DNA from: CAVONB01 sp963697205
GTDB lineage: Bacteria; Pseudomonadota; Alphaproteobacteria; Rhizobiales; Hyphomicrobiaceae
Direction of reading: 5' to 3'
Assembly: GCA_963697205.1 (NCBI GenBank)
Contig: CAVONB010000010.1
Span: 62,001-126,000, forward strand
DNA length: 64,000 nt
Part shown: positions 25,394 to 34,828 of the stretch, in pieces
How positions within the stretch are numbered: the first letter of the stretch is position 1
Layout: every line of letters starts with the position of its first letter
Notes under the pieces: generated by a model
Database searches by the model: none
The model's input: the letters and a program-made list of their open reading frames with translations, nothing else
Told to the model about the DNA's origin: nothing
Program-made: the position numbers and the translations under genes

Positions 25394-26464
25394 ATGTCAC
25401 GCACCCCTGTCACGATCATCACGGGCTTCCTCGGCTCGGGAAAAACGACGCTGCTCAACCACTTGCTGGCAGACCCTGGCATGGCCGACACCGCCGTCGT
25501 CATCAACGAGTTCGGCGAAGTGTCCATCGATCACCTGTTGGTCGAGGCCTCGATCGAAAACACCATGGTGCTGCAGTCAGGCTGCGTGTGCTGCACCATC
25601 CGCGGTGATCTCGTCGACACGCTCGTCGAGCTCGACGCCAAGCGCCGCCGCGGTGACATCCCCGAGTTCTCCCGCGTGCTGGTCGAGACGACCGGTCTCG
25701 CCGACCCCGCGCCCATCCTGCAGACGCTCGTCTCCGACCGGATGCTGACGCCGCACTTCTCTCTGCGCGCCGTCGTCACAACGGTCGACGCGGTCAACGG
25801 GCCCGCCAACCTGGACGACATGCCCGAGCCTGTGAAGCAGGCGGCCCTGGCCGACGTGCTGCTCGTCACCAAGACCGACCTCGCCGGCGACAACGCCGTC
25901 GCCGATCTGGAGGCGCGCCTGAAGAAGATCAACCCGGCCGCCACGATCCGCCACATCACCCAGGGCCGCATCGAGCCCGACGAGCTGTTCGGCTACGTGA
26001 AGGCCGACCCGCGCGCCAGCCCCGAGGCCCTCGAGCAATGGCTGTCGGCCGACGCCTTCGCCGCGCCCGCTGCCGCACACGCTCACGATCATGGCCACCA
26101 CGATCACGATCATCACGACCACGCCGGCCACACCGAGCATGGCGACCCCAACCGGCACAGTGACCGCATCCGCGCGTTCTGCCTGAGCTTCGAGGATCCG
26201 GTGCCCATGCCCGCGCTGGAGCGCTGGCTCGCCGCCATCACCTCGCTGCGCGGCGTCGACCTGCTGCGCATGAAGGGCGTCGTCAATGTCCGCGGCCTGC
26301 CCGGCCCCGTCGTCGTCCAGGGCGTCCAGCACCTGATCCAGCCGCCCGTACGCATGCCGCGCTGGCACGACGACGACCACTCGACGCGCATCGTGTTCAT
26401 CACCCGTGACATCCCCGAATCGGCCCTGCGCAACAGCCTCTCCGTGCTGATGGCGGCCGTCTGA
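25394..26464 (+). CDS. CobW/COG0523-family GTPase (zinc/metal chaperone)
   Basis: The 356-residue protein is a G3E GTPase of the CobW family: Walker A GFLGSGKT (11-18), INEFGEVSIDH, the metal motif Cys64-x-Cys66-Cys67 (GCVCCTI), ETTGLADP, NKTD-like TKTD (159-162) and the C-terminal CobW domain. A His/Asp-rich loop covers about residues 229-255. That fits a zinc-responsive metallochaperone such as ZNG1/YeiR, rather than a cobalamin enzyme, since no cob genes are near. The start is ATG 25394. It lies between the phosphoesterase and cyclophilin genes on the same strand, with gaps over 100 bp. Confidence 0.93.
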   Translation: MSRTPVTIITGFLGSGKTTLLNHLLADPGMADTAVVINEFGEVSIDHLLVEASIENTMVLQSGCVCCTIRGDLVDTLVELDAKRRRGDIPEFSRVLVETTGLADPAPILQTLVSDRMLTPHFSLRAVVTTVDAVNGPANLDDMPEPVKQAALADVLLVTKTDLAGDNAVADLEARLKKINPAATIRHITQGRIEPDELFGYVKADPRASPEALEQWLSADAFAAPAAAHAHDHGHHDHDHHDHAGHTEHGDPNRHSDRIRAFCLSFEDPVPMPALERWLAAITSLRGVDLLRMKGVVNVRGLPGPVVVQGVQHLIQPPVRMPRWHDDDHSTRIVFITRDIPESALRNSLSVLMAAV

Positions 26465-26592
26465 GGTTGGCCCGGGTGCGCGCCGGTCGGCAGGGTTGCC
26501 GGGCCGCCGTCAAAAGGCCATAACCTCCACGCTTCGTGGCGCCCGCCGCGGCTCGCAGGGCCGCGCGTGCACGCGACGACAGGCGACAGAGG

Positions 26593-27180
26593 ATGACGAA
26601 CGTGATCGGATTTCGAGGCGGATGGATGGGCGCGGCGCTGCTCGCGCTGGGCGTGACGGTGGCGGCAACGGAGCTGTCCGCTCAGGGCGCGGGCGCCGAC
26701 CCCAAGAACACGCTGGTGATTGAGCTCAAGACCGGCAAGGTCATGATCCGACTGCGGCCCGACCTCGCGCCCAAGCACGTCGAGCGCGTCAAGACCCTCG
26801 CCAAGCAGGGCTTCTACAACAACGTCGTGTTCCATCGCGTCATGGAAGGCTTCATGGCCCAGACCGGCGATCCGACCGGCACCGGCACTGGCGGCTCCAA
26901 GCTTCCCGACCTGCCCGCCGAGTTCACCAAGGAAGTCTATAAGCGTGGCACCGTCGGCGCCGCCCGCACCAACAATCCCAACACTGCCAATTCCCAGTTC
27001 TTCATCTGCTTCAACGATCAGGGCTGCCGCGGTCTGACGGGCCAGTACACGGTCTGGGGCCAGGTGATCGAGGGCATGGAGAACGTCGACGCGATCAAGC
27101 GCGGCGCACCCGGCTCGGGCACCGTCAGCGGCCCCGACAAGATGCTCAAGGTCTACATCGCCGCCGACGGTCCGAGATAA
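26593..27180 (+). CDS. Peptidyl-prolyl cis-trans isomerase (cyclophilin), exported
   Basis: The 195-residue protein has a signal-like N-terminus (WMGAALLALGVTVAATELSAQ), so it is probably periplasmic. The cyclophilin core follows: FYNNVVFHRVMEGFMAQTGDPTGTG (catalytic FHR and Gln), then NSQFFICF and the VWGQVIEGM region. It folds proline-containing proteins. Start ATG 26593 follows an AGGCGACAGAGGA ribosome region. It is the first of two tandem cyclophilins, with the cytosolic type 41 bp downstream. That pair before queA is a recurrent alphaproteobacterial arrangement. Confidence 0.93.
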   Translation: MTNVIGFRGGWMGAALLALGVTVAATELSAQGAGADPKNTLVIELKTGKVMIRLRPDLAPKHVERVKTLAKQGFYNNVVFHRVMEGFMAQTGDPTGTGTGGSKLPDLPAEFTKEVYKRGTVGAARTNNPNTANSQFFICFNDQGCRGLTGQYTVWGQVIEGMENVDAIKRGAPGSGTVSGPDKMLKVYIAADGPR

Positions 27181-27221
27181 GCCACGCGGCCGTCTCCCAC
27201 ACTCCCAAGCAAGGAAACCTC

Positions 27222-27698
27222 ATGGCCACCTACAAGGACCCCGAGAACACCCTCGTCATCGATACGACCCAGGGTCGCGTCGTCATCGAGATGCGCCCCG
27301 ACCTGGCACCCAAGCACGTCGAGCGCATCAAGGAGCTGGCGCGCGAGGGCTTCTACGACGGCATCGTCTTCCATCGTGTCATTGACGGCTTCATGGCTCA
27401 GACCGGCTGCCCGCATGGTACTGGCACCGGCGGCTCCAAGCAGCCGAACCTGCCTGCCGAGTTCAACGCCGAGCCGCACGTGCGCGGCGTCTGCTCCATG
27501 GCGCGCTCGTCCAATCCCAACAGCGCCAACTCGCAGTTCTTCATCTGCTTCGATGACGCGCGCTTCCTGGACAAGCAGTACACCGTCTGGGGTAAGGTCA
27601 TCGAGGGCATGGACAACGTCGACAAGATCAAGCGCGGCGAGCCGGTCCAAAACCCGGATAAGATGACGAAGATGCAAGTCGCCGCCGACATCAAGTGA
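27222..27698 (+). CDS. Peptidyl-prolyl cis-trans isomerase (cyclophilin B type), cytoplasmic
   Basis: The 158-residue cyclophilin lacks a signal peptide. It shows FYDGIVFHRVIDGFMAQTGC, SNPNSANSQFFICFDDA and VWGKVIEGMDNVDKI. AAGGAAA is present about 9 bases before ATG 27222. It is about 60 percent identical by eye to the exported copy 41 bp upstream, so the pair probably arose by duplication with later gain of a signal. It continues into a small membrane protein and then queA. Confidence 0.95.
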   Translation: MATYKDPENTLVIDTTQGRVVIEMRPDLAPKHVERIKELAREGFYDGIVFHRVIDGFMAQTGCPHGTGTGGSKQPNLPAEFNAEPHVRGVCSMARSSNPNSANSQFFICFDDARFLDKQYTVWGKVIEGMDNVDKIKRGEPVQNPDKMTKMQVAADIK

Positions 27699-27799
27699 CG
27701 GCATTCGCCGCGACCCGACGCGTCAGCCCCGTCGGACCCGATCATCCAACGGCGGCGCTTGCGCCGCCGTTGCCGTTTCCGCCGTTGATTGAGAAGCCC

Positions 27800-28186
27800 A
27801 TGAATCCAGAGCAACATCGCCTCTCGACCGTGCTCCTGGCGCTGGCGGGGCTTGTGGGCGCCGGCGGCGTCGTCGCCGGCGCCGCCGCGGCCCACGTCAC
27901 CGGCACCGAGAGCCTAAGGACTGCCGCCGAGATCCTGATGATCCACGCCGTCGCCGCCGTCGGCGTCGTCGCACTCGCCGCCCAACGCACGCGCCCGTCG
28001 GCATGGCTCTACGTCGCGGCCGCCATGGTTACGGGGGCGGCGCTGTTCGGTGGCGACATCGCCGTCCGGGCAGCGACCGGCTCGGCCATCTTCCCGATGG
28101 CGGCCCCCACCGGCGGCACGATCCTCATTCTCGCGTGGCTCGCGCTCGTAGGCGTGGCGATCTGGGACCGTTCCGGCGGGGCGTGA
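27800..28186 (+). CDS. Small membrane protein, DUF423-like
   Basis: The 128-residue product has four hydrophobic segments (about residues 10-32, 40-60, 67-88, 100-122). Sequence pieces such as LAGLVGAGGVVAGAAAAH, MIHAVAAVGVVALAA and PTGGTILILAWLALVGVAIW match the DUF423/YgdD family of inner-membrane proteins. The function is unknown. ATG 27800 sits in front of the first segment. The open frame from 27695 is not conserved. It lies between the second cyclophilin gene (101 bp) and queA (6 bp gap before its ATG), so it is probably co-transcribed with queA. Confidence 0.8.
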   Translation: MNPEQHRLSTVLLALAGLVGAGGVVAGAAAAHVTGTESLRTAAEILMIHAVAAVGVVALAAQRTRPSAWLYVAAAMVTGAALFGGDIAVRAATGSAIFPMAAPTGGTILILAWLALVGVAIWDRSGGA

Positions 28187-28192
28187 TCGATC

Positions 28193-29272
28193 ATGCGCAC
28201 CGACCTTTTCGACTTCGACCTGCCCGAGGACCGGATCGCGCTGCATCCCGTCAGCCCGCGCGATCAAGCGCGCATGCTCGTCGTGCGTCCCGGCGACCAA
28301 AACGCTGATCTCGCCGATCACGTCGTCCGCGATCTCCCCGCGCTTCTCGCCCCCGGCGACGTCCTCGTGCTCAACGACACTCGCGTCATTCCCGCAGCGC
28401 TCGAAGGCACCCGCATACGCGGCGACACCAGCGCGCACATCATCGTCAACCTGACCAAGCGGCTCGACGACAGCCGCTGGAGCGCGTTCGCACGGCCTGG
28501 AAAGCGTCTCGCAGTCGGCGATCGCATCCGCTTCGGTCCCGACGGCAAGGTCTGCTTCGCCGGCACGCTCGACGCCACCGTCGCGGCGAAGGGGGAAGGT
28601 GGCGAGGTCACGCTCGACTTCAGCCTGCATGGCGCCTACCTCGATCAGGCGATCGCCGATCTCGGCACCATGCCCTTGCCGCCCTACATCGCGGCGAAAC
28701 GCGCGCCGACCGACGACGACCGCGGGTCATACCAGACGATCTACGCCGCCCGGGACGGTGCCGTCGCCGCGCCGACCGCTGGCCTGCACATGACGCCGGA
28801 GCTGATGGCCGCGCTCGACGCCCACGGCATCGCCCGACATCTCGTCACGCTGCACGTCGGTGCAGGCACGTTCCTGCCGGTCAAGGCCGACGATACCGAC
28901 GCCCACGTCATGCACGCCGAGTGGGGCGAGATCTCAGCCGCCGCCGCTGCCGCGCTCAATGAGGCCCGCGCCAGGGGCGGCCGCATTGTCGCTGTCGGCA
29001 CCACCTCGCTGCGCATCCTGGAAAGCGCCGCTGGCGAAGACGGTATCGTCCACGCCTTCTCCGGCGACACGTCGATATTCATCACGCCGGGCCATCGCTT
29101 CCGCGCCGTCGACATCCTGATGACCAACTTCCACCTGCCGCGGTCCACGCTGTTCATGCTGGTGTCGGCCTTCAGCGGTCTCGACACCATGCATCGCGCC
29201 TACGCGCACGCCATCGCGCGCGGCTACCGCTTCTATTCCTACGGCGACGCCAGCCTGCTGTTCCGGGCCTGA
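28193..29272 (+). CDS. queA: S-adenosylmethionine:tRNA ribosyltransferase-isomerase
   Basis: The 359-residue QueA transfers and isomerises the ribosyl part of AdoMet to preQ1 at tRNA position 34, giving epoxyqueuosine. Key segments are FDLPEDRIALHPVSPRDQARML, VLVLNDTRVIPA, GAYLDQAIADLGTMPLPPYI, TAGLHMTPELM and TLHVGAGTFLPV. The length is normal. It starts 6 bp after the DUF423-like gene. In relatives tgt usually follows, whereas here the next gene is a leftward hydrolase, so tgt must be elsewhere or lost. Confidence 0.96.
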   Translation: MRTDLFDFDLPEDRIALHPVSPRDQARMLVVRPGDQNADLADHVVRDLPALLAPGDVLVLNDTRVIPAALEGTRIRGDTSAHIIVNLTKRLDDSRWSAFARPGKRLAVGDRIRFGPDGKVCFAGTLDATVAAKGEGGEVTLDFSLHGAYLDQAIADLGTMPLPPYIAAKRAPTDDDRGSYQTIYAARDGAVAAPTAGLHMTPELMAALDAHGIARHLVTLHVGAGTFLPVKADDTDAHVMHAEWGEISAAAAAALNEARARGGRIVAVGTTSLRILESAAGEDGIVHAFSGDTSIFITPGHRFRAVDILMTNFHLPRSTLFMLVSAFSGLDTMHRAYAHAIARGYRFYSYGDASLLFRA

Positions 29273-29305
29273 TCGCTTCGGAACGCGCGGCGACGTCGCG
29301 CCGGC

Positions 29306-31603
29306 CTATTGGATCGGCCAGCGCCAGTAGGGCCCCTTCGGTGTCGCAATGCTCTCCAGCGTGGGCACGCGCAGGTCTGGCGGCCGCTGTCCCGTCTGGA
29401 TGAGATGCTGGATGTCCTCCAGCAGCGCCGTTTTCTCCGCGAAGCCGCTGTGGTTGAGCGCGAACATCGCCGTGCTCATGGCGGTGATGTCGATCGTGTC
29501 GACACCCTGCACGATCACCGGGCCCGCCTCCGGTACGTCGCCGGCACGCGGCACGCCACCCCAGAACCGGCGCGAGATTTCAAGCGCCCGGTCGTTGCCG
29601 GCAGCCAGCAGCGTGATTCCGCGGCTGATGCCCATGACCTCCTTGGCAAGAAACTCGAACGCATCCCGGTCCACGTCGGGTGCCGCCAGGATGATCTGGT
29701 TGAGCGTCACGCCTTCCGGCATCGACGGCTTCAGCGAGCGCAGCGTGGCCAGCAACAGCTGGTTGCCCATGCTGTGCGCCACCACGCTGATGTGCTTGGC
29801 GCCCGTCTCCTTGACCACCATCTCCATGAAAGCGCGGAAGTAGGGCTCCGACTGGCCGGCGCTCTCGCGGTCGTAGCTGTAGTCGGTGGCGCCCAGCTCG
29901 CCCTTGGACGGCCAGCTGTAGTGGAACGGGGCGCCGTCGAACTTCAAGTCGTAGGCGATTTGCGCGGTGCGGAAGACGGCGGCGTCGAAAGTGTTGTTGA
30001 AGCCGTGCACGAACACCAGCGCGTGATCCTTGTAGTCGACCGATTTGCCCAGCCGTTCGCGCACCAGCGCTAGCAACTCCTCGCGCGACAGCTCCCTGAT
30101 CTCCTTCATCGTGAAGTGCTTCTTGGGATCCTCCTTCTCCTGGTAGAGCGTGATGTTGAGATAGGGGATCGTCAGCGCCCACGGCCGTTCCACGTTCGGC
30201 ACCTGGTGCGCTTTGGGCACCGTCACCAGCGCTCGGCCGAGCAGCAACTGCTTGCCGCGCGTACTGCCGTACTGGATGCGCTTGGGGTCGCTCATGGTGG
30301 CCCGATCCGTGCCGTAGAACACCGGCACCACGTCCCAATCCGCCTCAGGTGCGATGACCGGTTCCGGCGCCGGACCTGCCGCCGCGACCGGCGGTATCGT
30401 CGATTCGGCGAGCGGCGCCGATCCGCCGTTGACTGACGCAGGCGGCGATGTCGGAGCAGGCGTCGCATCTCCGATCCGTCCCGGCTCACTGCCGCCACGG
30501 CCGTCGCCGGTGCCCGAGCGCCCTAGTCCTTCCATGGCCGGGGGCGGCGTCGCCGGAGCGACCGGTGGCCGCGACACACTCCGCGAGGTGCCGCCGCTGC
30601 CGCTGCCGCCGCTACTCGACCCACCGCCACGACCGAAAAAACTATCGTGGGGTTGCGAAGGCGGCGAGGATGGCGCGATGGCAGGCCTGCTGGCGGTCGG
30701 CGGTGCCGCTCTCTCACGATACCGCCGTTCCGCCTCCTGGCGCTGGCGGGCCTCTGCCATCTGCCGGGCGCGCGTCTCGGCTTCTACGCGCGCTCGTTCC
30801 TGGGCCGCGCGCTGCGCCTGCTCGGCTTCCGCACGACGGCGAGCGTCGGCTGCGCGGCGTGCCTCTTCGCCAGCCCGCGCCTCGGCCATCCGCCTCTGTT
30901 CCGCCTCCGCCCGCGCCTGCGCCTCGTCCTGTTGGCGGGTGTCGGCGGCGCGCTGCTCTGTGTCGGGCTTAGCGGCTTTCATTTTCGGGCGCGGCCTGGG
31001 CTCCGGCATCGGCGGTGCGGTCGCCGATGGCGGCGGCGTCGCGCTGACCGGCTCCGCAAGTCCCAGCACAACGATGCGCGCAGGCTGCGAGAGCACGGCC
31101 GCCGGCTCGATCGTCAGCACCACGGCGCGCACCGGCTTGCCGGTCGCGCGCTGGGCCAGGACGCGAGTCCGCTCGCCGCGCGCCAGCGAGAACCGCCGTT
31201 GCTCCGTCGCAGTCGAGCCGTCGCGATAGATCACGCGAATGTTGGTTATGGTCACGCTCGCGCCACGACTGACGAGGCGCAGACCTTTGAGCGCGGCGTC
31301 CTTGGTGACGGGGATGCTCACCGTCGGGCTGGACAGCGCGAAGCTGCGGTCGCCGACCTCGATCCACTGCGCTGCCGCTTGACCGCTGGCCCCCAGCGCG
31401 CCCGTCAAGATTACCGTCAGCGCTGCGACCAGCACGGCGGCCGCGCGGCGCGCAGGCACGAGCCACGCGTCTGGCCCGAACCCCAGCCCATATCCAAGCC
31501 CTAACTTGGACCCGAGCCCAACGCCGTGCGCCGTCCGCCGTTCACGGCTGCCGCAACCCTGGCCTGCACCGATCGAGGCCGTTCGATTGAACTCCGCCCA
31601 CAT
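29306..31603 (-). CDS. DUF900-type alpha/beta hydrolase with long Arg/Ala/Glu coiled-coil N-terminus
   Basis: The 765-residue protein has a hydrophobic anchor or signal at about 52-72, a domain to about 190, a charged Ala/Arg/Glu heptad-like coiled coil at 215-298, then a low-complexity Ser/Gly/Pro linker (310-420). The C-terminal hydrolase domain (425-765) shows VFVHGFNNTFD, nucleophile Ser611 in AHSMGN and Asp643 in APDVD. That domain is the DUF900 esterase family. The start ATG 31603 is behind GGGGGCGAG, and the longer frame to 31744 lacks a site. It is probably membrane-bound and periplasmic. It diverges from the DMT gene at 31941. Its substrate is not predictable. Confidence 0.85.
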   Translation of the reverse strand: MWAEFNRTASIGAGQGCGSRERRTAHGVGLGSKLGLGYGLGFGPDAWLVPARRAAAVLVAALTVILTGALGASGQAAAQWIEVGDRSFALSSPTVSIPVTKDAALKGLRLVSRGASVTITNIRVIYRDGSTATEQRRFSLARGERTRVLAQRATGKPVRAVVLTIEPAAVLSQPARIVVLGLAEPVSATPPPSATAPPMPEPRPRPKMKAAKPDTEQRAADTRQQDEAQARAEAEQRRMAEARAGEEARRAADARRRAEAEQAQRAAQERARVEAETRARQMAEARQRQEAERRYRERAAPPTASRPAIAPSSPPSQPHDSFFGRGGGSSSGGSGSGGTSRSVSRPPVAPATPPPAMEGLGRSGTGDGRGGSEPGRIGDATPAPTSPPASVNGGSAPLAESTIPPVAAAGPAPEPVIAPEADWDVVPVFYGTDRATMSDPKRIQYGSTRGKQLLLGRALVTVPKAHQVPNVERPWALTIPYLNITLYQEKEDPKKHFTMKEIRELSREELLALVRERLGKSVDYKDHALVFVHGFNNTFDAAVFRTAQIAYDLKFDGAPFHYSWPSKGELGATDYSYDRESAGQSEPYFRAFMEMVVKETGAKHISVVAHSMGNQLLLATLRSLKPSMPEGVTLNQIILAAPDVDRDAFEFLAKEVMGISRGITLLAAGNDRALEISRRFWGGVPRAGDVPEAGPVIVQGVDTIDITAMSTAMFALNHSGFAEKTALLEDIQHLIQTGQRPPDLRVPTLESIATPKGPYWRWPIQ

Positions 31604-31940
31604 GCTCGCCCCCTTGCACCCTGCCCAACTGGAGAAATCGAGTGCTGAACAATGTAATGGAATTATGACCACTCTAACCAAGGCGGCCGCGCTCGTGTAG
31701 CGCATCCGACGTCTGGTCCCCGGCCGCAGTTGAGCGGACGCCAAACCTCGGATGAAAAAGCTAGATGAGAATCATAGGCTTGCTTGTATTCCTCATCGGT
31801 CCGGCACGTCCGCGCGAGCGCCGGGCAATGCGAAGCATGTGTCGGAAACGGAACATCAGCGCAATGCGCCGGGCGCGCTGAACCCGGGCGGTCATGTCCA
31901 GCGATCTTGCCACCCGCCCGGCGCCGCGCCATGACAGGCG
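31604..31940. promoter_or_regulatory. Divergent intergenic region (hydrolase / DMT transporter)
   Basis: These 337 bases separate two divergent genes. The part at 31620-31690 (CGAGTGCTGAACAATGTAATG then GAATTATGACCACTC) is AT-rich for this genome and probably holds the leftward promoter. No clear operator or small gene is visible. Confidence 0.4.
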
Positions 31941-32882
31941 ATGCCCGCGCCAACCCGCCTCGTTGCGTTCCTGACCCTCGTGACGGCCATGTGCTTCACG
32001 GGCGCCAACGTGCCGTTCGGCAAGGCGATCGTCGAGGCGATCCCGGTCCCGGTGTTCCTGCTCTTCCGCTTCTCCATCGCCACCGCCGTCCTGGCCGTGC
32101 TGGCGGCGCGCGAGCCAGGGCCGCGACTGCTATCGTCCATGACGCGTATTGACTGGCGCGATCTCATGCTGCTGTCGGCGCTGGGCTCCGTCGCCTTCAC
32201 GATCTTCACGCTCGAGGGTGTCAAACGCACGACGGGCATGGACGCCGGCATCATTCTGGCGACGCTGCCGGCCGTCGCCGCGCTTCTGGGCCTGCTGCTC
32301 CGCCGCCAGCGCCCGGGCACATGGCAGATGGTCGCCATCGCGCTCGCCGTCGCGGGCATGGCCGTCGTCAGCCTGGGTGCACACCGCGCGAGCGAGGCCG
32401 CCGCGCGCTCGCTGAACGGCAATCTGCTGGTGGCGATGGCGGTGTTGTGCGAGGCGACGTTCGTGCTGGCTTCGGGCCGCATGAGCGCCATCTTCCGTCC
32501 GATCCGGCTGTCGCTCGGTGTCTCGGCCATGAGCCTCGTCCTGTGTCTGCCGGCAGCGCTGCCCGCGCTGCGCACGTTCGACGCCGCCGCGGTCACCCCC
32601 GCGGCCTGGCTCGTCGGACTGTGGTACGCACTGGCGGCGAGCGTTTTCTGCACCATCCTGTGGTATCGCGGCGCCGCCCACGTCGAGACCTGGCTGGCGG
32701 GCCTGGCGACCTCGGCTGTCCCCATCGCCGCCCTCGCTGTGTCGGCGATCTTCCTGGGCGAGCGCATCAGCGCGGGCCAGCTCATCGGCGCCGCCCTGGT
32801 CATCGCCGCGATCGCGTTTGCGGCCTTAACGCCGTCCCGCCCGGCCGTGGCGGTCCCCTCCCCGGCCTTGCGCCAGGACTGA
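31941..32882 (+). CDS. EamA-family (DMT superfamily) transporter
   Basis: The 313-residue protein has two EamA repeats with about ten hydrophobic helices. Signatures include VPVFLLFRFSIATAVLAVLA, FTLEGVKRTTGMDAGIILATLPAVAALLG and AVPIAALAVSAIFLGERISAGQLIGAALVIAAI, the last being the typical EamA end. ATG 31941 begins with a short cytosolic MPAPTRL. meaB starts 20 bp after its stop, suggesting co-transcription. It is likely an exporter of an amino acid or metabolite, not identifiable. Confidence 0.9.
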   Translation: MPAPTRLVAFLTLVTAMCFTGANVPFGKAIVEAIPVPVFLLFRFSIATAVLAVLAAREPGPRLLSSMTRIDWRDLMLLSALGSVAFTIFTLEGVKRTTGMDAGIILATLPAVAALLGLLLRRQRPGTWQMVAIALAVAGMAVVSLGAHRASEAAARSLNGNLLVAMAVLCEATFVLASGRMSAIFRPIRLSLGVSAMSLVLCLPAALPALRTFDAAAVTPAAWLVGLWYALAASVFCTILWYRGAAHVETWLAGLATSAVPIAALAVSAIFLGERISAGQLIGAALVIAAIAFAALTPSRPAVAVPSPALRQD

Positions 32883-32902
32883 TTCCTGCTCATGGTCCGG
32901 CC

Positions 32903-33889
32903 ATGTCGACGGAGCTGACCATCCAACAGCTGGAGCGCGGCGTCAGCGCCGGCGATCGCGCCGTGCTCGCTCGCGCCATCACGCTGATCGAAAGCACGCG
33001 CCGCGAGCACAACGAAAAGGCGCAGGCGCTCCTGCAGGCCGTTCTGCCCCGCGCGGGCGCAGCGCTGCGCCTCGGCATCACCGGCGTCCCCGGCGTCGGC
33101 AAGTCCACGACCATCGATCAGCTCGGCATGAACCTTATCGCGGCCGGCCACCGCGTCGCCGTCCTCGCCGTCGATCCGACTTCGCGGCGCACCGGCGGCT
33201 CCATTCTGGGCGACAAGACGCGTATGGCGCGGCTGTCCATCTCGCCCTCCGCGTTCATCCGGCCTTCGCCCACGTCAGGCACACTCGGTGGCGTCACGCG
33301 GCGCACGCGCGAGACCATGGTGCTGCTCGAGGCCGCGGGCTTCGACGTTGTCATCGTCGAGACGGTCGGCGTCGGCCAGTCCGAGACTGCGGTCGCCGAC
33401 ATGGTCGACTTCTTCCTGGTGCTGCTGCTGGCCGGCGGCGGCGACGACCTGCAGGGCATCAAGAAGGGCATCATCGAGATCGCCGACATGATCGCCATCA
33501 ACAAGGCCGATGGCGACAACATCGCGCGCGCCAGGGCCGCCGCCGCCGAGTACCAGGGCGCGCTCAACATCCTGACGCCGCAGTCAGCAACCTGGACGCC
33601 GCCGGTTCTCACGGTCTCAGGCCGTGACAACCTCGGCCTCGACGAGCTCTGGTCGCGCATCGTCGATCACCGCGCGCGCATGACCGCAAGCGGCGAGCAT
33701 GCCGCCCGCCGCCAGCGGCAGGCCGTCGCCTGGATGCACGACATGCTGTCCGACCGCCTGCTGAGCGCGCTGGGCGCCAACCGCACCGTTGCCGCCGAGA
33801 TGCCCAGGCTGGAAGCCGAGGTGCGCGCCGGCCGCCTTATGCCGACGGTGGCGGTGGAGCGCATCCTGGGCCTGATGGGGCTCACCTGA
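32903..33889 (+). CDS. meaB: Methylmalonyl-CoA mutase-associated GTPase MeaB
   Basis: The 328-residue GTPase protects and reactivates adenosylcobalamin-dependent methylmalonyl-CoA mutase. It has the Walker A GVPGVGKST (61-69), VDPTSRRTGGSILGDKTRM, ETVGVGQSETAVADMVDFF and NKAD (about residue 199), followed by a helical C-terminus for dimer contact. The start ATG 32903 is inside the normal family range. It directly follows the DMT carrier by 20 bp. The mutase genes are not in this window. The IS element at 33987 is inserted 97 bp past its stop. Confidence 0.95.
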   Translation: MSTELTIQQLERGVSAGDRAVLARAITLIESTRREHNEKAQALLQAVLPRAGAALRLGITGVPGVGKSTTIDQLGMNLIAAGHRVAVLAVDPTSRRTGGSILGDKTRMARLSISPSAFIRPSPTSGTLGGVTRRTRETMVLLEAAGFDVVIVETVGVGQSETAVADMVDFFLVLLLAGGGDDLQGIKKGIIEIADMIAINKADGDNIARARAAAAEYQGALNILTPQSATWTPPVLTVSGRDNLGLDELWSRIVDHRARMTASGEHAARRQRQAVAWMHDMLSDRLLSALGANRTVAAEMPRLEAEVRAGRLMPTVAVERILGLMGLT

Positions 33890-33986
33890 TGCGGGCGGCC
33901 TGATACGGACCGGCCCAGTGTCATGATTGAATCGCCCGACCACGGAGCCAGCGGCCCACCCCCGTTGCATCGGGCCGCGCGCGTAC

Positions 33987-34828
33987 TAGGCCTTGTACTC
34001 AGTTTTTCCTAGACAGGGGACTCGAACAGTGATTCACGCTCACAAACATCGGAGCTTGGATCATGGCACGTTACGATCTGACAGACTTCGAGTGGAGCGT
34101 TATCGAACCGCTGATTCCTATGGATCGGCGTGGGCCGAAGCCGCAGAACAACCGGCAGATCCTCAACGGCATGTTCTACATCCTGCGCGCGGGTTGTCCG
34201 TGGCGCGATCTGCCTGAGCGCTACGGGCCCTACACCACGGTCTACAATCGCTTCAACCGATGGCGGAAGGCCGGCATCTGGGACAAGTTGATGGACGCCA
34301 TCGTGAAGGCGCACGACGGCAAGGTGCAGATGATCGACTCTTCGATCGTGCGCGTTCATCAGCACGCCTCCGGTGTCAAAAAAACAGTGGAGTTCGCTGT
34401 GTGGGTCGAAGCCGGGGCGGGCTCACGACGAAAATCCACGCGCGCGTCGACGCCAAAGGCCGGCCGGTCCGCCTCCTGATCTCGCCGGGCAACGATCACG
34501 ACGTGACTGCCGCCGAGGCCCTGCTCGACGGGATTCAGCAGCGCGCCATCGTCATCGCCGACAAAGGCTATGACGCCGACACCGTTCGCTCGTGCATTCG
34601 CGCGCACGGCGCCATCCCCAACATCCCGAACCGCGACAATCGCAAGAGGAAATACCGATGGAAGAAGGCGGTCTATCGCGAGCGAAATCTCGTGGAGCGC
34701 TTCTTCAACAAGCTGAAGCAGTTCCGGCACATCGCCACGCGCTACGATAAGCTCGGCGCCAACTTCTTCGCCTTCATCCAGCTTGCATCCATCCGCATCT
34801 TCTTGCGATCAATTGAGTCCACGGCCTA
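33987..34828 (+). mobile_element. IS5-family insertion sequence (IS427-like group), 842 bp
   Basis: The ends form an imperfect terminal inverted repeat: 33987-34007 reads TAGGCCTTGTACTCAGTTTTT and the right end 34808-34828 complements it at 16 of 21 positions. TA flanks both GGCC tips, consistent with TA-target insertion. The transposase has two overlapping frames with an A7 slippery run, typical of this group. The length of 842 bp is normal for it. The element sits between meaB and pcp, its right end 11 bp before the pcp ATG. Confidence 0.85.
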
